From M3007 sp037445225 (GTDB lineage Bacteria > Bacteroidota > Bacteroidia > Chitinophagales > Saprospiraceae): a stretch of 64,000 nucleotides of DNA. Below the pieces are notes generated by a model. The model saw only the letters and a program-made list of their open reading frames with translations. It did no database searches and had not been told where the DNA came from. Of this stretch, positions 42,517 to 53,140 are shown one piece after another. The stretch lies in contig JBBIKW010000003.1 of the NCBI GenBank assembly GCA_037445225.1, positions 62,001 to 126,000 of the forward strand, read 5' to 3'. The first letter of the stretch is position 1. Each line of letters opens with the position of its first letter. A program made the position numbers and the translations under genes.

Positions 42517-43143
42517 CTACGAAGCCAGGCTATTTTTTAATCCTTCGAACCGATAGCCTCTTTGAGAAAAATGCTGCAAGAGTCTGGGCAGGACAAAGCG
42601 CAGCTTACTGCCGGTCTTCCGGTTATCGTGCAACACCACGATCGAGCCCACATCGGCATTCCAAAGAATATTTTCCAAGCACTGCTGGGCATCTGCTTTC
42701 TGGTCGAAGTCGCCGCTCAAGACATCCCACAGCACAATGGTGTATCGGCCCTCTAAGGCGGTGCGTTGGCAAGGCGACAAACGCCCATAGGGTGGCCTAA
42801 AGAGGTTGCTGCGAACGACATGAGCACACCGGTGAACGTTTCGGACGTATTCTGCCGTAGAGGTCTTCCAACCGTTGAGGTGATTGTATGTGTGGTTGCC
42901 GGTACTGTGCCCTTCGGCCAAAATACGTCGATAAATGCCGGCATGCCGCAATGCGTTCTCTCCTACGCAAAAGAACGTAGCCTTTGCTTCAAAGTCGCGA
43001 AGGGTATCCAGTATCCAAGGCGTCACCTCCGGTATCGGCCCATCGTCAAAGGTGAGATAAAGCACAGGTTCCTGCGTGGGCACTCGCCACAAAAAATTCG
43101 GCCAAAGCGACTGAATGATATTGGGTGTTTTGATAAAGTACAT
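42517..43143 (-). CDS. Polysaccharide deacetylase (NodB homology)
   Basis: About 208 residues with NodB motifs in order: TFDDGP, GNHTYNHL (zinc HxxxH), RPPYGR, WDVLSGDFD and IVVLHD. It removes N-acetyl groups from a sugar polymer, perhaps peptidoglycan or an exopolysaccharide. There is no clear signal peptide, although a short hydrophobic start (MYFIKTPNIIQSLWPNFLW) is typical of this Bacteroidota subgroup. An ATG at 43158 would add five residues. Its pairing with the PIG-L deacetylase suggests a shared glycan target. Confidence 0.9.
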   Translation of the reverse strand: MYFIKTPNIIQSLWPNFLWRVPTQEPVLYLTFDDGPIPEVTPWILDTLRDFEAKATFFCVGENALRHAGIYRRILAEGHSTGNHTYNHLNGWKTSTAEYVRNVHRCAHVVRSNLFRPPYGRLSPCQRTALEGRYTIVLWDVLSGDFDQKADAQQCLENILWNADVGSIVVLHDNRKTGSKLRFVLPRLLQHFSQRGYRFEGLKNSLAS

Positions 43144-43195
43144 AGGGTAAAGAAGCATTAAAGCGGATGAGCGAACAGCATTCGAAAGGATAACC

Positions 43196-43203
43196 TACTT
43201 TTG
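43196..43203 (+). promoter_or_regulatory. Bacteroidota -7 box TACTTTTG upstream of gltX
   Basis: An exact TAnnTTTG match, but it would give a leader of about 155 nt before the ATG at 43366. The gltX start itself is preceded by AAAGGAG, one of few SD-like sequences here. Confidence 0.45.
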
Positions 43204-43365
43204 CTGGGCTAAGCCAACACCCAGCAAAGGTTTTGGCATCTTTTCTCTCAGACGTTTGACACCCATAAACGGCTGCCTTAATTTGGATGTTCTTAGACAG
43301 TAACTCCTTGCAAAGGTCGCGGATTAAATTCCGGCTGACTAAAAGGAGATGAATCTCTTTGACCC

Positions 43366-44892
43366 ATGAGTGTACGTGTACGCTTTGCACCTTCTCCTAC
43401 CGGAGCCCTGCATATTGGAGGCATTCGAACCGCGCTGTATAACTACCTCTTCGCTCGACGGCACGGTGGCGCCTTTATCCTGCGTATCGAGGATACCGAC
43501 CAGTCTCGCTATGTGCCGGGCTCGGAAGAGTACTTGATAGAGGCGCTGCGGTGGGTAGGCTTGATGCCCGATGAAGGCGTAGGGTTTGGCGGCCTCTTTG
43601 GCCCCTATCGGCAGAGCGAGCGCAAGGCTATTTATCAGGAACACGTTAAAGTACTGGTTGAGCGGGGGAAGGCCTACTATGCTTTCGATACGCCCGAGGA
43701 GCTGGAGGCGGAACGGCAGCGCGCGGGCTTTTTCGCCTACAACTACCATACTCGCCAGCGCTTACGCAACAGCCTGAGCTTACCGCCAGACAAGGTACGA
43801 CAGCTGTTGGCGTGCGGGACCCCGTACGTCGTTCGGTTGCGGGTCGAACCCGGAGAGGCGATCGCCATACCCGATCTTATTCGCGGAGAAGTGCGTTTCC
43901 AGAGCAGCGAATTGGACGATAAAGTACTCCTCAAAGCGGATGGCATGCCTACTTATCACCTAGCAAATGTTATAGACGACTATTTGATGCAGATCACTCA
44001 TGTGATCCGCGGAGAGGAGTGGTTGTCTAGTACGGCACACCATGTGCTGCTCTACAGGGCTTTTGGCTGGGAAGCCGCTATGCCGCAATTTGCGCATTTG
44101 CCGCTCATCTTGCGCCCAGAGGGGCAGGGCAAGCTGAGCAAGCGCGATGGCGCGCGATTTGGGGTACCCGTGTTTCCTTTGGCTTGGAAGGGAAATACGC
44201 TGGAAGACAGCTTTACAGGCTTTCGCGAGGAAGGGTTCTTACCTCAAGCCGTGCTCAACTTTTTGGCGCTTTTGGGATGGCATCCTAAGAACGACCAAGA
44301 GATTTTTACCTTAGAGGAGATGGTCCAGCTCTTTTCCTTGGAAGATGTTTCTAAAGCGGGAGCGCGCTTCGACTACGACAAAGCCAAATGGCTCAATCAG
44401 CACTACATCCAGGCTACTGATGACGCTACGTTGGCCCAGTACCTCCAACCGTTGGCTGCGGCCAAAAACTATCGGTCTGACTTGCCGTATCTGGAACAAG
44501 TAGTCGCACTCCTAAAGAAGCGAGTCTCCCTTTTGAAAGAATTCATTGAGGAGGGGTACTACTTGTTCGAGCCTGTGCGCACGTACGACGACGAAAGCAT
44601 TCGCCAAAAGTGGTCGCCAACCCTTCAACCCGCCTTAGAAGCGCTTGCGGAAGCGCTTCCGCGAATAACGCCCTTCGACGCCCATGCGATAGAGGCAGCA
44701 GTGAAGCAACTCCTTCAAGAATTCCAGGTGAAGCCCGGCCAAATACTCCCCTTGCTACGTTTGGCCCTAATAGGCACCGTAAACGGCCCAGGCGTCTTTG
44801 AAACCATGGCCTTATTCGGACTGGAAGAAACCCTATTGCGACTGCGTCGAGGGATGGCCTATTTTTTGCATAGCCAAACAGCTGCTTGTTAA
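43366..44892 (+). CDS. gltX: Glutamyl-tRNA synthetase
   Basis: The 508-residue class I synthetase begins at its canonical N-terminus. It has the HIGH motif in APSPTGALHIGG (8-19), DDKVLLKADGMPTYHLANV, RGEEWLSS and the KMSKS equivalent KLSKRDG (about 256). A C-terminal helical anticodon-binding region follows. It charges tRNA-Glu. The length is normal for Bacteroidota. It is a single gene; the giant surface-protein gene follows after a spacer. Confidence 0.97.
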   Translation: MSVRVRFAPSPTGALHIGGIRTALYNYLFARRHGGAFILRIEDTDQSRYVPGSEEYLIEALRWVGLMPDEGVGFGGLFGPYRQSERKAIYQEHVKVLVERGKAYYAFDTPEELEAERQRAGFFAYNYHTRQRLRNSLSLPPDKVRQLLACGTPYVVRLRVEPGEAIAIPDLIRGEVRFQSSELDDKVLLKADGMPTYHLANVIDDYLMQITHVIRGEEWLSSTAHHVLLYRAFGWEAAMPQFAHLPLILRPEGQGKLSKRDGARFGVPVFPLAWKGNTLEDSFTGFREEGFLPQAVLNFLALLGWHPKNDQEIFTLEEMVQLFSLEDVSKAGARFDYDKAKWLNQHYIQATDDATLAQYLQPLAAAKNYRSDLPYLEQVVALLKKRVSLLKEFIEEGYYLFEPVRTYDDESIRQKWSPTLQPALEALAEALPRITPFDAHAIEAAVKQLLQEFQVKPGQILPLLRLALIGTVNGPGVFETMALFGLEETLLRLRRGMAYFLHSQTAAC

Positions 44893-45179
44893 CAAAATAG
44901 AAGCCCTATTCCTTCTTTAAGAAAAAAACCGAACTTCCCCAAAATTATGGAAAGCAAAACCTTAAAAAGGTCTCATCCCTCTAATCGCGCTCCCGCTTCA
45001 AGGCAATCTACCTCTTCTCTCAGCTCATCAAATCTTTAAGAACAAAGGGTTGCCCGACCTCAGCGCGTATTATCCCCTTCTGAGATAATTTCTACCCTCC
45101 GTAGATGCTGCAACCCTCTGAATTTTCACCCATTTAATCCTATTGCTTTTTCTCATCCCCAAGATTTGGGCATTTTGTA
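44893..45179. other. AT-rich spacer of about 290 bp before the giant gene
   Basis: No gene, tRNA or exact TAnnTTTG box was seen. A small perfect hairpin, CCCAA-gat-TTGGG (45158-45170), ends 9 bp before the ATG at 45180 and could affect translation of the giant gene. Confidence 0.45.
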
Positions 45180-48100
45180 ATGTCGCCACATTCGAAATTT
45201 TGCGTTATGAGTAACCGATTACGCGAAATCTGTTGGTTAAAAACCGGTTCTTATCTGGTTTTTTTTAAAATGTTTCTTGTTGAGTCGCTGCTGGCTCAAC
45301 CGGGTTTTTTTAATTTCAGCTACCCCGGCCCCACGCATATCCCTGTAAATCCTTCTACCTGTACGAACGTCCTCCAGGGCAATATAGGTACTCCGATAGT
45401 AACCTCTACAATAGGAGCCAACATTACCCTTTCGGAATTCAACCCGACAGCCTCGGGTTTCAACTTAAATGCGCCGTGGAATTTTGGCGAAACGGCCCAG
45501 CTGTTTTGGAACGTAGCCGACGACCAGGGGCACTCGGCAATATTTTCCTTTTTCGTCTTTTTTGTAGACACGACCAAGCCGGTCATCGTCACGGCGGGCA
45601 CACCCGCAGCAGTCACCTACGCCTCTATTCACGTGGTGCCACCTCCGCCTACCTTAGGCGCCGTAGACTCGTGCGGTAACCCTACTGTGACCTTCTCTGA
45701 GAGTCAACGCCCACCGCTGTGTGCAGCCGGCACTTTTACGCGGACATGGTTGGCTACCGATGTCTCGGGGAATACGGGCGTTTTTACTCAGACGATTACT
45801 ATCTTGATAGATACGCTGCCGCCCACCGTGCTATCGGCCCCACAGAACGGCTCAACGCCCTGCACCCAGGCCGACTCGGCATATCCCGCTTGGATTGCCG
45901 CACAGATGGCGGCCTTTCAGGCGGAAGATCCTTCTGGCGTGGCCTCCTACACCAACGATGCCCCCTCGGCACTGTCAGGTCACTGCCCTTCTCCGTTAAC
46001 GGTAACTTTCACCGCAACCGACAGCTGTGGGTACAGCGCTACGCGCACAGCAGTGTTTACCGTCGTCGATAATAAAGGCCCCGACATTGTGCGTCCACCT
46101 CAAGACAGCGTAGTAGCTTGCTCCCCTCCTGCGCAAAATTACGTAAACGCTTTGGCGCACTGGATCGCTCGGAAAGCGGGGCTGATAGCGCGTGACTCCT
46201 GTACGCCGGATACCGCGCTCCAACACACTATGCAAATTGGAGGAACACCCGTAGACTCCGCCCAGGTGGTCGCGGTCTTTTTAGCTGCGCTCGGCAGTGG
46301 CGCTTGCCAGACGGTCCAGATAGGGAACCAGACCTATGACCGAGTCCGCGCTACCGTGGCAGTCGATTTCTTCGCTCGCGACGCTTGTAACAACATCACC
46401 TATTTGGGACAGGCCGTATTCGCCGCCCGCGATACAGTGCCGCCGGTGCTTACCGGCAGTTCCTTTAGCGAGGAATGCGGCAACGACGACCAAGGAGCCC
46501 TCAATACCTGGATAGCCAACCACGGCAACCTTTCCGTCGCAGACGATTGCTCCACTTGGACGTGGACCGATTTCCTTTGGTCCACATCGGACGGCCAAAC
46601 GGGCAGCGGGACATTTGGCAGCGGCCCTTACCCCACTGTACGCGCCCACGATTGCGCTTGGTATGCCGATGTGACTTTTCGCGCCACAGATGCCTGTGGA
46701 AACATCGGTAGCCGAACTGTGCGCTTTCAAATCACGGACAACACCTCGCCGGTGTTTGCGCCTATCCCTACCGATACCCTTTATTGCCCGAACACAGTAG
46801 TCCCCCTCCCAAAGGGATACGTCTCAGACAATTGCGATACAGCCTTGACATTTAGCCGTTCGGAGACGATAACAAACCTGCTGTGCCCAGGAAACTACTC
46901 CCTTCTCATTACTTGGACAGCCACAGACGACTGTGGCAACACGGCTACAGCTACCCAGACTGCAGTTGTTCGCGACACGACACGGCCGACTATCACCCTC
47001 CATCCGGCGGATGTCGCAATGCGTTGCGACACTTTTGCCTTACCTACTCACCCCGTTCTGGGTCAGGGAATTCAAGCCTCCGACATCTGTGGTGCTGTGG
47101 TGGGGCTAACGATAACCGACTTTTCCAATCAAGATCCTAACCCAAATGTCTGTGCCCACTACACCTATTCGATTGTTCGCACTTTCGTCGTCGCAGACGA
47201 CTGCGGCAACACCGCTTCCGTTCAGCAGCGCATCGACGTGGTAGACAACTTGCCGCCCACCTTCTCGGGCTTCACAGACACAACCCTTCTCTGCGAAGTG
47301 TCGCCTATTACGCCTCCACCTACAGCGGCAGATGTATGCACCGGTATCGCTTCGAACCCTATTTTAATCAACGAAGTTATCGACAACCCAAGCTGCGGCG
47401 ATACGTATATCAAGATGCTGACCTGGCAAAGCACCGATATCTGCGGAAACACGGGAACGTTGGTACAAACGGTAAACGTGGCGGACACCGTGGCGCCTCA
47501 GCTGACCGGTGTGCCTGCCGATGTCACAGTGGAATGCAAACAGATACCGCAACCTCCGGCTACAGAAAGCATAGTGGGCGCCGACAACTGCGACGAAACC
47601 GTAGACATTTCCTTTCTCGAAACCGAACTGCGCGACCCCGACCCCGCTTCCTGCGCCTATCTGACCGACTATGTCCTCTTGCGCGAATGGACGGTTGAAG
47701 ACAACTGCGGCAATCGGCGCACCTACACACAGCGTATCGCTGTCAAAGACCGGGTGCCGCCTGTCGTGGTGGCCCGCGACACCTTGGCGATCGATGCTGC
47801 AGCGGGCAGCTGCGAGGCTACGGTGACTTTACCTGCTCTCCTGTCTATCTTTGACGAATGCACCGCCTCGACAACAGCAGTGGACTTGCGCGATACTGCC
47901 GTGTTGACGCCGAGCGGAACCCCCGTCGACCAAAAACCCGTAAACCCTGTGACGTTTAACTGGCCTTCGCCTAACCTGCCTCCTCAAGCTCCAGTTCTGA
48001 CCACTGGCGCCCTGACCATTTCTCTGGATAGAGCGGACGCCGAACAGAGCTCGGAGTTTCTCTACGTTTACGGCGAAAACGGCTTGTTGTTAGGGCGCAC

Positions 48101-51100
48101 GAAGACTACGCCCGTATCGTGTGGTTTTAGCGATACCACATTTTTCTTACCGGCGCCGTTGCTCAACGACTGGCTATCCGACGGGCAGCTGGCCATCCTC
48201 CTAACACCGAATGGCAACGGCCCTGAGGCCATCAACGCCTTTTGCAACGGCGGAAAGGTACGCGCTCGCCTTGTCTACACTTACGCAACGCCGGATCGCC
48301 CCCTTTCGGTACACTTTTCCCTCGACAATGGGCCGCTCCAGCCCTTCCCTCCCGCCACCACTTTTGACCTGACGGCGGGCATACATACCCTTTACTACGA
48401 AGTAAGCGACTGCGCGGGAAACAACACCTCGACCCTTACTATCATCCGAGTGGATGATGCCGAACCGCCTGCGCTTGTGGCTCCGCCCCATCAGACGGCC
48501 TACGTAGGCTCGAGTAGCTGCTCCGCCTCCCTGACATTGCCTTTCCCGACCCTTTCGGAAAACTGTGCCTTTGGCGACTCGATAGTGGTATCCTCTGGAA
48601 TGCAGCCAATTACCTTCGAGAACGATGCCAATGCGGGCTGGGTGCCCCAACACACCAACTTGACGGTAGCTGGGCTGCTGGCCAATGCTGTCTTTGGGGG
48701 AACCCTTACCGTGCGCTACCGAGGCGACTTTGGCCAAGATGGCGAATTCTTATACGTTATTGCTGAAAACGGCGATACGTTGGGACAAACCACTATCGCT
48801 CCTGTTGGCGAGTGCTCCGACGTTCACGAGAGCACCTTTTCCGTGTCGGCTGCGCAAATCAACGCGTGGGCGGCCGACGGGACAGCCAGCTTCTCCTTAA
48901 GGGCTAATCGCGACGTAGTCAATTACAGCGATCACGTGAACCCGTGTAGCCCGCTAAATGCAGCTCGACAGGACAGCATCAGCGCGTTGGAGGTCGTCCT
49001 GCGCTACACTTGTGCCCGCGTGGATTACCGCATCCTTCGGGGAGCGCAGACCGTCGCACAGGGTCAGCTCGTAGGGAACAACACCTCGGTAACACTTCCA
49101 CCGGGCAACTATACCGTTACTTATACTACGGCTGACGCCGCAGGCAACACGGCAAGCGCAGCGTTTTCGGTAGTTGTTCTGGACACCGTCCCGCCTACGG
49201 CTCTATGTCGGCCTATCACAATATTTACTAATCCGCACGGCTCGATCACTTACACCCTGCAACCCCAGGAAGTAGACAACGGCAGCACAGACAACTGTGC
49301 GGGAGATGATGTATTGCTGTCGGTTTCGCCCAACCAGTTCACCTGCAACATGGCCAACAGTGTATACCCTGTAACCTTAACCGTTTCGGATGCGAGCGGG
49401 AAAACCGCCTCCTGCACGGCCCAAGTGCGCGTGGAAATGGTGCCTCCTCAGCCCACGGTAACGCAGGGCGTATGTGAGGGCGGCCCTGTGCAACTGTTTG
49501 CCAATCCACCGGCGCCTAATACTGGATATACTTACCGATGGACGGGCCCTGCGGGCTTTATGTCGATGCAGCCCAATCCCATCATTCCCTCGACGACGAG
49601 CGCCAACCAAGGCACTTATACGGTGAAGATCACTGGACCCACCGGGTGTGAGGTGAGCAACAGCGTGTTTTTAGACCTCACCAACCTGCCTAACCAACCC
49701 ATCTTGCAGGCCCCTGCCCTGATCTGCCAAGGAGGCACGCTCACCTTGCAAGTACAACCGTTTGCCGGCACCACCGTAATCTACTCGTGGTATCGCGGCA
49801 CGCCGGACAGTGCGGTGCTCTTAGGAAACACGACGGCACCTATCTTCCAAATCTCTAATCTCGCACCCGGCTTGTATGCCTTCCACGTTAAAGTTTCTGC
49901 TGATGGTTGCCTGTCCTTACCCTCTGAGGTGAAGGAGGTCACCGTTCAGGAACGACCTATTGCCCAAATTAGCCCCTCGAGCCTTTCCGTCTGCTCTGGC
50001 GACCCTATCGCCCTGCACACGCCCGTCCAAGGCACCAATATCACCTACAGCTGGAGTGGCCCGGCAGGGTTTACAAGCGAACTACAGTCGCCCTTGGTGA
50101 CAGATTCTGCCCAAAGCATCAATGCCGGCACATATAACTTGGTGGTTTCGGTAAACGGTTGTGCCTCTCTTCCAGCCACCGCCACGGTAGAGGTGCGCAC
50201 AAGACCCAACAAGCCCCAGATTAGCGGCAGCCAAGCGGTATGCGCAGGCGATACGCTCCTCTTGGTGTGTAACAACGTGCCCAACGCTTCGGAGTACCGC
50301 TGGTTCTCTCCTCAAGCGGTGTTAACCGTCACGAGCACGAACACATTAAATATACCTTCGGCTTCGGCAACAGCCCATACTGGAGCCTGGCGACTCGAAG
50401 TCGTCCAGAATGGATGCATCTCCATGCTTTCGGATGCCTTTATCGTAACGGTGGAAAGCTTCCCCGACCTATCGGCTTCGTCTAATTCGCCGGTATGCCA
50501 AGGCAATACCCTCACGCTGACGGCCAATTCGACAGGCTTGGGTATCTCTTACACTTGGACAGGTCCCGACGGATTTTTCGCTATTGGAAATGTTGCCAGT
50601 ACGAATACACCAGTGAGCGGGACCTACACCGTAGTGGCCAGCACTCCCAATGGCTGCACAAAGTCGGTAGCGCTTTCAGTAAGTGTCGTTGCACCACCGG
50701 TAATCACATCAGTAACTCATACGGCGCCGCTGTGCGTGGACTGCACTACAGATGCTGCCTTACAGGCCGTGGTATTTTCCCAAAACCCGCCCTTAACTTA
50801 TTCTTGGACAGGCCCCAACGGATTTGCTTCGAGCCAATCCGAGCCCATCCTTCCCAACGTTTGCACCCAGAATAACGGCACCTATACGGTAGTCGTGCGC
50901 GATGCAGCCAACTGCATCTCTGCGCCTGCTTCTGTGGTGTTAAGTGTACTGAAGCAGCCCGAGCGGCCACTGTTGGGCGCCGTGCCGTCGCTGTGCGCAG
51001 GCAGTCCGCTGACCATTGCCGTCCAAAATGCCAATGCTTATGGCAGCAACGTCGTCTTCGAATGGGCCACTCCATATGGAACCGTCACCCAGTCGGCTGC

Positions 51101-53117
51101 CAATTTGCATATCCCCTCCGCTGGGCTCCAGCACAGCGGCACCTATCGCGTGGTGGCCCGCATCGGCAACTGTGCCTCGGCGCCCTCTGAAGAGGTGACC
51201 GTACAGGTATATCCCATTCCTTCGGCACCGATCCTGAGCAGCAATGCGCCGGTGTGCGAAGGGCAGACCCTGCTGCTGTGGGCTCAAGAGGTGCTGGGAG
51301 GTCAGTTCAACTGGACGGGTCCGAGCGGGTTCACTGCCAGTGTGCGCGATCCGTTCATCCCTCAGGTGAATAAAATGCTGCACGAAGGGTGTTACTCCGC
51401 TACGGTCTCCGTCAACGGCTGCACTTCCGCTGCGAGCGAACCGCTCTGCGTACAAATACGCACGCGCCCAGAGGCACCTCAGCCTTTACCCGTTGACCCA
51501 GCCTGCTTAAGCCAGCCGGATGCTACGCTAACCCTTCGCATTGCTCCAGCAACGGCCATTCCCGGAGCGCAGTATATCTGGTACAACGGCACTACCCAAG
51601 ATCCACTAGGGCCACCCACGTTTGCCCTATCTTTTGTGCTGTCAGACTTGTCGAGCCTAGTGCCTGGAAACAACATCTTCCACGTGCGTTCTGTCGTGGA
51701 CGGCTGCCTTTCAGCGCTCTCTTCTTCTATTGCAGTGTACTTAGACACGATACCCGCGGGGATAAATGCCTTTGCTGGTTTGGACTTCGACGCCTGCGAT
51801 GCCACCCCGCTTCAGCTGGCGGCAACACCGCCCCCTTCCTCAGTAACGGGGAGGTGGACGCTTGTGTCTGGCCCGCCCGTAGTGATTGTCAATCAGCCCT
51901 CTGCCACAACAGAGGTCTTAGGGGCCATAGCGGGCAATATTTATGGCTTTGCATGGTCGCTTTCGAGTGGCGCCTGTAAAGACTTCAGCCGAGATACTGT
52001 CCAGGTACGGGTAAACGCCTTTGAAGAGGCGCAAGTGGTGAAAGACTTATACATCACTTGCTTCTCCGACACGCTGGTCATTCAAGCTGTACCGGGGCAA
52101 AATGTTGCGGGTATGTGGAAGCAGCCTTTAGGGCAGACGCTCTTCAACCCACCTATTATCATCGATCATCCCAACCATCCTACGACTACGGTGCGCAACC
52201 TGCCGCCCAACGCCAATACTTTCTTCTTTGACTGGACGCTTCAGGTAGCCGGATGCCCGCCATCAACAGCCACCGTTACGGTGCATACCATTCACAAACA
52301 GCCTTTTGCTGGGCAAGACCAAAACCTGTGCATCACCGACTCCTGCACCCTGCTGCAAGCCACTCCTTTAGAAGCCTTCGAGACAGGAAAGTGGATCTAT
52401 CTCGACGCAGGAAGCAACCCTGCGCTTAAGATGAACGCTCCCAATGCGCCTACGACCTTTGCCTGCGGGTTGCGCATTGGCTCAAACCGCTTCGTCTGGG
52501 AGACCAACGGCGGCCTATGTGGCGACCGCTCGCGCGACACCGTAGTGGTTTCGTACGACTTGGAACCCACTGCCAACGAAGATAGCATCAGCGTGGCCTA
52601 TGGCCAACAAGTCTTACTTAACGTGTTGCAAAACGACATTGTGCCCCCTCAATTTACCGTGCGCGTGCTCGACCCACCCAAACACGGGCGGTGGTCAGAG
52701 CCGAGCAAGGGCATATTCACCTATCTGCCCGACCTTACATTCACCGGCCGTGACCGCCTCGTCTACGAGTTGTGCAACCTCAACCCGGCCTGCCCTTGTA
52801 GCATGGCTACGCTGTTTTTCGACGTGGAACCCGCCGACAGCTGCCGCATACCGACCATCATCACGCCCAACAACGACGGAGTAAACGACGCCTTCGTTAT
52901 CCCTTTCTATTGCTTAGGTGGTGGAGAAGGCGGTGCTGAAAACGAGGTGGCCATCTTCAACCAATGGGGCGACCAGGTGTTTTATGCGCGCCCTTATCAG
53001 AACGACTGGCAAGGAACCTACAACGGTCAGCCCCTCCCCGTCGGCACGTATTTTTTTGTAGTGAAACTGCCCTCCGAAAACAAACCGCGTACCGGTTTCC
53101 TCGTCATACAGCGTTAA
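45180..53117 (+). CDS. Giant surface protein: HYR-like and Ig/PKD-like repeats, T9SS type B sorting domain
   Basis: A 2645-residue protein. A hydrophobic export signal ends near SLLAQ. About eight HYR-like units (residues about 100-870; pattern WxATDxCGNxA...VxDxxxP) follow. Two related beta-jelly-roll units (about 907-1040 and 1130-1283, each with SSEFLYVYGENG or GEFLYVIAENG) and another HYR unit come next. Then come about nine Ig/PKD-like units of about 90 residues (1421-2190; pattern YxWTGPxGF and paired cysteines VCxG...GCxS). A cadherin-like Ig domain (about 2461-2550) precedes the CHU_C/type B sorting domain (IPTIITPNNDGVNDAFVIP...LPVGTYFFVVKL). It is probably a surface adhesin or matrix protein. 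ATG 45207 is an alternative start. Confidence 0.9.
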   Translation: MSPHSKFCVMSNRLREICWLKTGSYLVFFKMFLVESLLAQPGFFNFSYPGPTHIPVNPSTCTNVLQGNIGTPIVTSTIGANITLSEFNPTASGFNLNAPWNFGETAQLFWNVADDQGHSAIFSFFVFFVDTTKPVIVTAGTPAAVTYASIHVVPPPPTLGAVDSCGNPTVTFSESQRPPLCAAGTFTRTWLATDVSGNTGVFTQTITILIDTLPPTVLSAPQNGSTPCTQADSAYPAWIAAQMAAFQAEDPSGVASYTNDAPSALSGHCPSPLTVTFTATDSCGYSATRTAVFTVVDNKGPDIVRPPQDSVVACSPPAQNYVNALAHWIARKAGLIARDSCTPDTALQHTMQIGGTPVDSAQVVAVFLAALGSGACQTVQIGNQTYDRVRATVAVDFFARDACNNITYLGQAVFAARDTVPPVLTGSSFSEECGNDDQGALNTWIANHGNLSVADDCSTWTWTDFLWSTSDGQTGSGTFGSGPYPTVRAHDCAWYADVTFRATDACGNIGSRTVRFQITDNTSPVFAPIPTDTLYCPNTVVPLPKGYVSDNCDTALTFSRSETITNLLCPGNYSLLITWTATDDCGNTATATQTAVVRDTTRPTITLHPADVAMRCDTFALPTHPVLGQGIQASDICGAVVGLTITDFSNQDPNPNVCAHYTYSIVRTFVVADDCGNTASVQQRIDVVDNLPPTFSGFTDTTLLCEVSPITPPPTAADVCTGIASNPILINEVIDNPSCGDTYIKMLTWQSTDICGNTGTLVQTVNVADTVAPQLTGVPADVTVECKQIPQPPATESIVGADNCDETVDISFLETELRDPDPASCAYLTDYVLLREWTVEDNCGNRRTYTQRIAVKDRVPPVVVARDTLAIDAAAGSCEATVTLPALLSIFDECTASTTAVDLRDTAVLTPSGTPVDQKPVNPVTFNWPSPNLPPQAPVLTTGALTISLDRADAEQSSEFLYVYGENGLLLGRTKTTPVSCGFSDTTFFLPAPLLNDWLSDGQLAILLTPNGNGPEAINAFCNGGKVRARLVYTYATPDRPLSVHFSLDNGPLQPFPPATTFDLTAGIHTLYYEVSDCAGNNTSTLTIIRVDDAEPPALVAPPHQTAYVGSSSCSASLTLPFPTLSENCAFGDSIVVSSGMQPITFENDANAGWVPQHTNLTVAGLLANAVFGGTLTVRYRGDFGQDGEFLYVIAENGDTLGQTTIAPVGECSDVHESTFSVSAAQINAWAADGTASFSLRANRDVVNYSDHVNPCSPLNAARQDSISALEVVLRYTCARVDYRILRGAQTVAQGQLVGNNTSVTLPPGNYTVTYTTADAAGNTASAAFSVVVLDTVPPTALCRPITIFTNPHGSITYTLQPQEVDNGSTDNCAGDDVLLSVSPNQFTCNMANSVYPVTLTVSDASGKTASCTAQVRVEMVPPQPTVTQGVCEGGPVQLFANPPAPNTGYTYRWTGPAGFMSMQPNPIIPSTTSANQGTYTVKITGPTGCEVSNSVFLDLTNLPNQPILQAPALICQGGTLTLQVQPFAGTTVIYSWYRGTPDSAVLLGNTTAPIFQISNLAPGLYAFHVKVSADGCLSLPSEVKEVTVQERPIAQISPSSLSVCSGDPIALHTPVQGTNITYSWSGPAGFTSELQSPLVTDSAQSINAGTYNLVVSVNGCASLPATATVEVRTRPNKPQISGSQAVCAGDTLLLVCNNVPNASEYRWFSPQAVLTVTSTNTLNIPSASATAHTGAWRLEVVQNGCISMLSDAFIVTVESFPDLSASSNSPVCQGNTLTLTANSTGLGISYTWTGPDGFFAIGNVASTNTPVSGTYTVVASTPNGCTKSVALSVSVVAPPVITSVTHTAPLCVDCTTDAALQAVVFSQNPPLTYSWTGPNGFASSQSEPILPNVCTQNNGTYTVVVRDAANCISAPASVVLSVLKQPERPLLGAVPSLCAGSPLTIAVQNANAYGSNVVFEWATPYGTVTQSAANLHIPSAGLQHSGTYRVVARIGNCASAPSEEVTVQVYPIPSAPILSSNAPVCEGQTLLLWAQEVLGGQFNWTGPSGFTASVRDPFIPQVNKMLHEGCYSATVSVNGCTSAASEPLCVQIRTRPEAPQPLPVDPACLSQPDATLTLRIAPATAIPGAQYIWYNGTTQDPLGPPTFALSFVLSDLSSLVPGNNIFHVRSVVDGCLSALSSSIAVYLDTIPAGINAFAGLDFDACDATPLQLAATPPPSSVTGRWTLVSGPPVVIVNQPSATTEVLGAIAGNIYGFAWSLSSGACKDFSRDTVQVRVNAFEEAQVVKDLYITCFSDTLVIQAVPGQNVAGMWKQPLGQTLFNPPIIIDHPNHPTTTVRNLPPNANTFFFDWTLQVAGCPPSTATVTVHTIHKQPFAGQDQNLCITDSCTLLQATPLEAFETGKWIYLDAGSNPALKMNAPNAPTTFACGLRIGSNRFVWETNGGLCGDRSRDTVVVSYDLEPTANEDSISVAYGQQVLLNVLQNDIVPPQFTVRVLDPPKHGRWSEPSKGIFTYLPDLTFTGRDRLVYELCNLNPACPCSMATLFFDVEPADSCRIPTIITPNNDGVNDAFVIPFYCLGGGEGGAENEVAIFNQWGDQVFYARPYQNDWQGTYNGQPLPVGTYFFVVKLPSENKPRTGFLVIQR

Positions 53118-53140
53118 TGTTGGAGCCGACCAGGTCGGCG

